Part shown: piece by piece, positions 35,468 to 40,486 of the stretch | Layout: every line of letters starts with the position of its first letter | Numbering within the stretch: position 1 is the stretch's first letter | Origin: Moorena producens 3L | Lineage (GTDB): Bacteria; Cyanobacteriota; Cyanobacteriia; Cyanobacteriales; Coleofasciculaceae | Assembly: GCF_000211815.1 (NCBI RefSeq) | Contig: NZ_GL890929.1 | Span: forward strand, 58,726 to 99,211 | DNA: 40,486 nt | Reading direction: 5' to 3' | Notes under the pieces: generated by a model | Databases searched by the model: none | The model's input: the letters and a program-made list of their open reading frames with translations, nothing else | What the model was told of the DNA's origin: nothing | Program-made: the position numbers and the translations under genes

Positions 35468-36337
35468 TTGTTCATTGAGTTGAAGCGTTGTCCACCTTGG
35501 GCTTTACTATCCCTTGCTGCCAATGGGTTTATGATTGTGACTCTCACCTGGGTACTACTGGGTGAGTATCAGCAGTCAACGTCAAATCCAGTTAGCCATC
35601 CTGTGGTAACTACCCGAATTTTAAATCCCACCCCTGAACCAGTAATTGAATTAGGACCACGACACCAGTTAAATTACCAACAATGGTTGGCACTGCTGGA
35701 GAGGGAAGCTAAGGTAGTGGCTAATCAACAACCGGAACAGTTAACCGTTCTGCTGGGAGATTCTCTAAGCCTATGGTTTCCCAATGCACTGCTACCCCCA
35801 AAACGCTACTGGCTTAATCAAGGACTGTCTGGGGAAACCTCAGCAGGGTTGCTCAAGCGCTTAGATATTTTGGATCAGACTAAGCCAGAAGCAATTTTTG
35901 TGATGATCGGCATCAATGACCTAATTCGGGGGGTCAAGGATGAAGCAATTCTAGAAAACCAACGGCTAACGATTCGCTACTTACGGCGAGCCCATACCGA
36001 AACTAAGATTGTCCTTCAATCGATTTTGCCCCATGGTGCTGAACAGGCAACCTGGGAAGGACGCGATCGCTTACTTACTATCCCCAACAGTCGCATCCAA
36101 AATCTGAACCAGCAGCTAAAAGCGATCGCTCACGAAGAAGGAGCAATTTATCTAAATCTCTATCCCCTCTTTGCTGATAGTCAGGGCAACCTGCAACCTG
36201 AGCTTAGTACCGATGGCTTGCATCTGAGTCCCCAAGGTTACTTAGTCTGGCGCTATGGTTTACAAATCTTTGAGCAACTTATCCTCCAAGAAGGATTAGC
36301 TATTCCTATAGCAAAGGGGACAGGGAGCAGGGAGTAG
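35468..36337 (+). CDS. SGNH/GDSL-family hydrolase, membrane-anchored
   Basis: The protein is 289 aa. An N-terminal membrane anchor ('WALLSLAANGFMIVTLTWVLL') is followed by an SGNH esterase fold: block I 'VLLGDSLSLWF' (Ser99), block II Gly in 'LNQGLSGETS', block III Asn150 in 'MIGINDLIRG', and block V 'STDGLHLSPQGY' (Asp-x-x-His). All four catalytic blocks are intact. It is probably an extracytoplasmic esterase or acyl-esterase of unknown substrate. The start is uncertain: the frame opens with TTG at 35468, while an ATG at 35457 is out of frame by one base, so either TTG is used or the 5' end carries a small indel. Confidence 0.85.
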   Translation: MFIELKRCPPWALLSLAANGFMIVTLTWVLLGEYQQSTSNPVSHPVVTTRILNPTPEPVIELGPRHQLNYQQWLALLEREAKVVANQQPEQLTVLLGDSLSLWFPNALLPPKRYWLNQGLSGETSAGLLKRLDILDQTKPEAIFVMIGINDLIRGVKDEAILENQRLTIRYLRRAHTETKIVLQSILPHGAEQATWEGRDRLLTIPNSRIQNLNQQLKAIAHEEGAIYLNLYPLFADSQGNLQPELSTDGLHLSPQGYLVWRYGLQIFEQLILQEGLAIPIAKGTGSRE

Positions 36338-36400
36338 GGAGTAGGGAGCGGTGCGACCCGTGGCGAATTTAATTCGCCTACGGAAAGCGCACCGAGGGAG
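36311..36400. repeat. Heptamer repeat plus dispersed GC-rich repeat
   Basis: (ggagtag)n overlaps the last codons of the SGNH gene and is followed at 36350-36393 by an inverted form of the dispersed repeat described at 5951-6057 (cggtgcgacccgtggcgaat...). The protein's C-terminal Gly-Ser-Arg is repeat-derived. Confidence 0.7.
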
Positions 36401-36505
36401 TAGGGAACAAAAATTATCACAATTCCTAAACGGATTGCGTCAGGGTTGATTAAAAGTAAATTAATAATAGCAGTGATTAATAAGTAATTTGCTTCAGGTA
36501 GCTCC

Positions 36506-37714
36506 ATGGATACAAAAGCTTTCAAGCGCTCACTCCAAAAATCAGATAACTACCACCGTAAAGGATTTGGTCACGAAGCCGAAGTTACCTCTCAGTTGGA
36601 ATCGGAATATCAAAGCAGTCTGATTGAACAGATTCGTGCCAATAACTATCGGCTGCAACAGGGAGATGTGACCATCCGACTAGCAGAAGCATTTGGCTTT
36701 TGCTGGGGTGTGGAGCGAGCTGTAGCCATGGCTTATGAAACCCGCACCCACTTCCCCAATGAACAGATCTGGATTACCAATGAAATTATTCACAACCCCT
36801 CTGTTAACCAGCGTTTGCGGGAAATGTCAGTAGGATTTATTGCCGTTGAGGATGGCAAGAAAGACTTCTCTGTTGTTGGTGCTGGGGATGTGGTGATTTT
36901 ACCAGCATTCGGTGCTAGTGTTCAGGAAATGCAGCTACTCCACGAGAAAGACTGCAAGATTGTAGATACTACCTGTCCCTGGGTGTCCAAAGTGTGGAAC
37001 ACGGTAGAGAAGCATAAGAAAAAAGAATACACTTCGATTATTCACGGCAAATATAAACACGAGGAAACCGTAGCAACGAGTTCTTTTGCCGGAAAATATC
37101 TAGTGGTACTGAATCTACAAGAAGCGGAATACGTTGCCAACTACATTATCAATGGTGGTAACCGGGACGAATTTCTGGATAAGTTTAAAAACGCTATCTC
37201 AGCTGGCTTTGACCCAGAGCGGGATTTAGAGCGGATTGGGATTGCCAACCAAACTACTATGCTCAAGACCGAGACCGAGCAGATGGGCAAACTTTTTGAG
37301 CGCACCATGATGAAGAAATATGGTACGTCTAATTTAAACGATCACTTCCAAAGCTTCAATACCATTTGTGATGCCACCCAAGAACGGCAGGATGCCATGT
37401 TGGAGCTAGTGGAAGAAAAGCTAGACTTGATGATTGTGATTGGTGGCTTTAATTCCTCCAATACCACTCACCTGCAAGAAATTGCTATTGAGCGACAACT
37501 ACCATCCTATCACATTGACAGTGTCAACCGGATTATTTCTGCTGATGAAATCGAGCATAAACCCCTACATCAGGAGGTAGAAGTAGCACGAAATTGGCTT
37601 CCCTCTGGTTCGATAGTGGTAGGAGTAACCTCTGGAGCGTCTACTCCTGATAAGGTAGTAGAAGATGTAATCAATAAGATTTTTGAACTTAAAGCGACTG
37701 CTGTAGCAGTTTAG
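36506..37714 (+). CDS. ispH: 4-hydroxy-3-methylbut-2-enyl diphosphate reductase
   Basis: The protein is 402 aa, the length of the cyanobacterial/plant-type enzyme. IspH makes IPP and DMAPP, the last step of the MEP isoprenoid pathway, with a [4Fe-4S] cluster. Cluster cysteines are in 'AFGFCWGVERAV' (Cys66), 'VDTTCPWVSKVW' (Cys157) and 'NTICDATQERQDA'. 'GGFNSSNTTHLQEIA' is the substrate-binding SxN segment. ATG at 36506 is preceded by 'caggtagctcc', with a weak ribosome site. It stands alone, followed by an AT-rich inverted repeat. Confidence 0.96.
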   Translation: MDTKAFKRSLQKSDNYHRKGFGHEAEVTSQLESEYQSSLIEQIRANNYRLQQGDVTIRLAEAFGFCWGVERAVAMAYETRTHFPNEQIWITNEIIHNPSVNQRLREMSVGFIAVEDGKKDFSVVGAGDVVILPAFGASVQEMQLLHEKDCKIVDTTCPWVSKVWNTVEKHKKKEYTSIIHGKYKHEETVATSSFAGKYLVVLNLQEAEYVANYIINGGNRDEFLDKFKNAISAGFDPERDLERIGIANQTTMLKTETEQMGKLFERTMMKKYGTSNLNDHFQSFNTICDATQERQDAMLELVEEKLDLMIVIGGFNSSNTTHLQEIAIERQLPSYHIDSVNRIISADEIEHKPLHQEVEVARNWLPSGSIVVGVTSGASTPDKVVEDVINKIFELKATAVAV

Positions 37715-37729
37715 AACTAACTGGGATTA

Positions 37730-37784
37730 GTTAAAATTGAAAATTTTAACTGGTTAATAGCCATTAATAATTTTCAATTTTAAC
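37730..37784 (+). terminator. AT-rich 15-bp inverted repeat after ispH
   Basis: The arms gttaaaattgaaaat (37730-37744) and attttcaattttaac (37770-37784) start about 15 bases after the ispH stop, with a 25-base loop. A weak terminator or transcript-end hairpin. Confidence 0.5.
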
Positions 37785-37824
37785 AATTTTAAATTAACAT
37801 CCAAGGGTATAAATTTAATCTAGG

Positions 37825-37925
37825 CATTCAGCTGACAGCTGACAGCTAAGGGCTGAATGCTTAATAAGGTACAGTCAATTTTATTCCCTCTACTCCCTAC
37901 TCCCTACTCCCTATTCCCTACTCCA
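37825..37925. repeat. Heptamer repeats
   Basis: 'gctgaca' copies at about 37830-37850 and 'ctactcc/ctattcc' heptamers at about 37888-37923 fill the convergent gap between ispH and the permease gene. Confidence 0.65.
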
Positions 37926-37933
37926 AATTACCA

Positions 37934-39054
37934 TCAACCATTAGCCTCCAATCGCCACAATAACCATCCTCCTGCTCCGAAACCGAATAAATTAGGTAAC
38001 CAGGCGGCTACAATAGGGGAGAGAATTCCCGCTATACCAAAACCTCCGATCACAAAGCTCAGTAAGTAGTAGCCAAAAATTACGATTAAACAGACCCCAA
38101 AGCTAGTCCCTTTGCTGATTCGTTTAGGTCGAATACTGATGCTTGCTCCCACTAAGCCAAAGATTATACAAATGAATGGAAAAGCAATTTTTTGTTGCAT
38201 CCGCACTTGCAGCATCCGGAGTTTTTTGCGATCGCCAGCTACCTTTAGCAACTGGATCATTTCTATGGCTTGAAGAATATTCATCTCATAGGGGTCACGG
38301 GCTTTAGTGACTAAATCAAGGGGCGCTCTAGGAAATGGAATTTCTTGATGATCAAAGGTTACTATTTTTGGAAAGAGGTATTAGGACTAATAAAATAAAT
38401 TGACCCATGGAAAAAATCCCAGGTATTTTGCTTAGAGTTCCAAAGAGCTGATTCCGATAGAATAATTTTGTTCAACTTACCCAGATTAGACCACTCCAAG
38501 ACAGTCAAATCTTTCATGGTCTGACCATCAAATCCATTGGCGTAGAATAAGCGTTTGATTGTCTGAGTAGTTGTGCCATTGGGTTGGGGAAAAGTCTGAT
38601 ACTCTGGATACAGAATACCGTTTTCATCGAAAGCGGGTTTTTCCTGATTAAGAGCTTTTTCTAATGTTATAGTTGCCTGGTAGTTAGCCGCTGGAACAAT
38701 TAATTCATTGAACAGGAAAGTAATCCCGGTGACCACTAGGCTGAGAACCAGAGCAGGGGCAACCAGTCGGTATAAACTCACACCGCAGCTGCGCAGGGCA
38801 ATTAACTCACTGTCATTACTCAAGCGAGAATATGCTATTAGTGTCGCGAGAAGTACTGATATGGGTAAGGCATAGGACATAAACTCAGGAAACTTCAACA
38901 GCACGACTTGGGCAGCAATTGTCCAGGATAGTCCTAACTCAGTGATTTTGACTACCATATCAAACAGGCTACCCACAGCCACACCAATAGATGAAAACCC
39001 GCCAACACCAAATAGAAACGGTGGGATGAGTTCAGCAGCGATGTAGCGATCCAT
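37934..39054 (-). pseudogene. LptF/LptG-family permease, frameshifted
   Basis: YjgP/YjgQ-type permease subunit of the lipopolysaccharide transporter. The N-terminal part ('MDRYIAAELIPPFLFGVGGF', 'SYALPISVLLATLIAYSRLS') has the first spans and half of the periplasmic beta domain. It stops at 38362 with Phe-Gln-Lys-stop. The rest ('IVTFDHQEIPFPRAPLDLVT', then 'MQQKIAFPFICIIFGLVGAS') continues without loss in another frame to 37934. Restoring one A in the run of five (bases 38365-38369, T on the plus strand) joins both parts exactly. This permease is normally essential, so a sequencing error, transcriptional slippage or true decay all need considering. ATG 39054 is preferred over a TTG at 39108. 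Confidence 0.85.
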
Positions 39055-39243
39055 CACTGATAAGCTAGGAAAAACGAATTTGAGGAAGTAAGGTTTGCCG
39101 AGTTTCAATCTTGTTAAGTGGTTAGAGTTTCAAAAAGCATAGAAAACAATTTCATGCCTTTTGTTGCTAAGTTTTCCCAATCCAGTAAACCTACCATGTT
39201 TGTTATGGGAGTATCTGCAAACTATCGCAATTCTGATCACAAG

Positions 39244-39480
39244 TGGTGTGGGGTGTGGGGTGTGGGGTGTTTTATAGCAGAAGTCAGAAGTCAGAAGTCA
39301 GAAGTCAGAAGTAAAACTCTTGCGCTTCTTGATGCAGTCGCTCATGGGGGAAACCCCCAAGACCGCTTAGGTGCGCTTTCCGTTGGCGAATTAAATTCGC
39401 CACGGGTCGCACCTCTGCATCGCTTACAAAGGGTGTGAGACTTTTGTCATGTCCTAACTGCCCTGGCGACTGCTATACAA
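39244..39480. repeat. Composite of dispersed repeats
   Basis: In order: (ggtgtgg)n 39244-39270, (agtcaga)n 39277-39312, the GC-rich dispersed repeat 39330-39425 (copy of 5951-6057), and 39421-39478, the inverse of 25142-25206. There is no gene in the gap 39109-39652. 39595-39655 is again heptamer-like (ctactcc, gactccc variants). Confidence 0.75.
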
Positions 39481-39652
39481 GGGTAGGTTTTTTACAAAGG
39501 GGCGAGTAGGTACTTTGGTTAGGTATAAATTATTCAAAATATGTATCAAAATACACAATAATTTCCGGGATAATTCTCCCCATTTCCCGCTTTTCCCGAC
39601 TACCGACTACCTACTCCCGACTCCCTACTCCCGACTCCCGACTACCTACTCC

Positions 39653-39865
39653 CTACTCTTCGATAACCTCTACCAAATCTTCAACCATAACATCAAAAGC
39701 CCGGGCTAGCTTCAGAATTGCTGTAAAATCCGTCATACTCATGGCGTCACGTCGGGCATAACTAGCCACAGTGCTATAGGTTACTCCAGAACGGTCGGAA
39801 ACTTCTTTCAACGTCCAACCCTTCTCCGCCGCTAATTCTCGAACTCGTAACCTAATTAATCCCAT
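39653..39865 (-). CDS. Small XRE-type HTH regulator
   Basis: The protein is 70 aa, essentially one Cro/C1-type helix-turn-helix domain ('IRLRVRELAAEKGWTLKEVS', 'SGVTYSTVASYARRDA'). It is very likely a DNA-binding repressor. Its ATG at 39865 faces the plus-strand small gene at 39999, so the 133-bp gap probably carries both promoters and its operator. The last residues are Glu-rich. It could be the antitoxin of a small module, but the partner shows no toxin signature. Confidence 0.85.
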   Translation of the reverse strand: MGLIRLRVRELAAEKGWTLKEVSDRSGVTYSTVASYARRDAMSMTDFTAILKLARAFDVMVEDLVEVIEE

Positions 39866-39998
39866 TTTGGACTTGACAAACTACGCAACTACATATTTAA
39901 TAGTAAATAGAATATTCGGCGATCACCCAAGAGGCCGCAAAACTACTGGGCGATCGCCTTTCCTAAAACAACCCATAAAAAATGGGGTATTTAACAAT

Positions 39999-40193
39999 AT
40001 GATATCAACTCGACAAACTTACCGAGACCGATTGAAACCCTGGTGTGTCATTCGGCACCTACCTAAGATGCAACGGATAACTGTAGCGCGATTTAATCGG
40101 CGCAGTGATGCGGAAGCGTATCAGCAAGCTCTTAAGCGTTTGCTGCCCAATTTCAACCATGTGGTGATATTTGAAACACCCTTGAAGGAATAA
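39999..40193 (+). CDS. Small unknown protein divergent from XRE regulator
   Basis: The protein is 64 aa from ATG 39999 ('MISTRQTYRDRLKPWCVIRH', 'ARFNRRSDAEAYQQALKRLL'); the frame is open upstream to 39867 but that part has no protein character. It is basic with an alternating strand-helix pattern. A small phage- or plasmid-type protein would fit. No function is recognised. Confidence 0.6.
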   Translation: MISTRQTYRDRLKPWCVIRHLPKMQRITVARFNRRSDAEAYQQALKRLLPNFNHVVIFETPLKE

Positions 40194-40200
40194 TCCAGTC

Positions 40201-40345
40201 CGTAGGGTGCGTGATAAGACGGGCTCGCGCTGATTTTCCACCTGTTCGCCCTTGGAACAGCGCGTCCCGTAACGCACCACCTTCCAGATCCGCTGTTCCC
40301 TAAAATCCAGAAATTGTGTACCTCATAGCTATGAGAATTGCTATA
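40201..40345. repeat. TGCGTTA-family element followed by dispersed core
   Basis: A TGCGTTA/TAACGCA hairpin at about 40201-40280 is joined directly to the cagatccgctgttccc...tgtacctcatagct segment (40285-40345) that is also present at 4288-4355. Confidence 0.75.
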
Positions 40346-40425
40346 TAGGTCAAAAATCCTATTGTTTTCCTATCGCCATGGGGAGTATTTTGGTTTGCTA
40401 CAGATAATCTTGTTAGTTTGGAATG

Positions 40426-40467
40426 TTAACAGGGAACTATGTTACAATCTTAACAGAAAACTATGTA
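40426..40467. promoter_or_regulatory. Two direct repeats (ttaacagrraactatgt) 24 bp apart
   Basis: Copies at 40426-40444 and 40450-40467 differ at few positions. The 24-bp spacing places both on roughly one helix face. It may be an operator of a gene beyond the window end. Confidence 0.4.
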
Positions 40468-40486
40468 ACTATAAAGAATGATAGTA

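Noticed and set aside
1..40486. CRISPR array, tRNA or rRNA genes
   Set aside because: The regular repeats present are hairpin arrays or heptamers without unique spacers. No tRNA T-loop/acceptor pattern or rRNA segment was seen.

Overview
The window comes from a cyanobacterium, probably a large-genome filamentous marine type. Supporting signs are psbA (photosystem II D1), CofG, a cyanobacterial-type IspH, many GCGATCGC (HIP1) octamers, heptameric short tandem repeats in almost every intergenic gap, and several dispersed hairpin repeat families. A Moorena/Moorea-like organism would fit, but that is recollection and was not tested.

Layout. 1-3650: a small cupin lipoprotein-like protein and a membrane M48-family protein whose zinc-protease motif is destroyed. 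4497-8604: three plus-strand genes of unknown role, ending in a very unusual multidomain protein (HhH-like, IPT/TIG, CARDB, truncated peptide-binding-protein domain). 8605-10140: a block of ten 84-bp hairpin repeats, then a MITE that truncates a pentapeptide-repeat gene. 10251-12212: CofG and a LuxR-type regulator carrying a dispersed repeat in its reading frame. 12213-14454: psbA with a 1.1-kb repeat-rich upstream region and a clear terminator. 14734-15182: two small unknown genes.

15534-24899 (minus strand) is the most interesting part. It is a tightly packed operon read from 24899 downward: an alpha/beta hydrolase, a caspase-like protease fused to a VMAP-C domain, a MoxR AAA+ ATPase, a vWA protein fused to an FGE/C-type-lectin domain, and then a duplicated pair of (FGE-domain protein + four-helix-bundle protein). 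This has the composition of a MoxR-vWA-VMAP ternary conflict (defence/immunity) system. The C-terminal 75 bases of all three FGE domains show the hallmark of diversity-generating retroelement (DGR) variable regions. Fifteen codons differ almost only at positions 1 and 2, with a C or T third base, and ten interspersed codons are identical in all three copies. No reverse transcriptase or template repeat is visible here, so they would have to act in trans. The duplicated four-helix-bundle genes belong to the fold family that includes the DGR accessory protein Avd; both copies carry the same frameshift.

25786-40193: a PlsY/PEP-synthase-like fusion, recG with a conserved unknown upstream gene, an orphan IS200/IS605-type right end, an ammonium transporter preceded by a textbook NtcA-type promoter and a long leader, an SGNH hydrolase, ispH, an LptF/LptG permease gene broken by a one-base deletion in a poly-A tract, and a divergent XRE regulator/small protein pair. 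No tRNA, rRNA or CRISPR array was seen.
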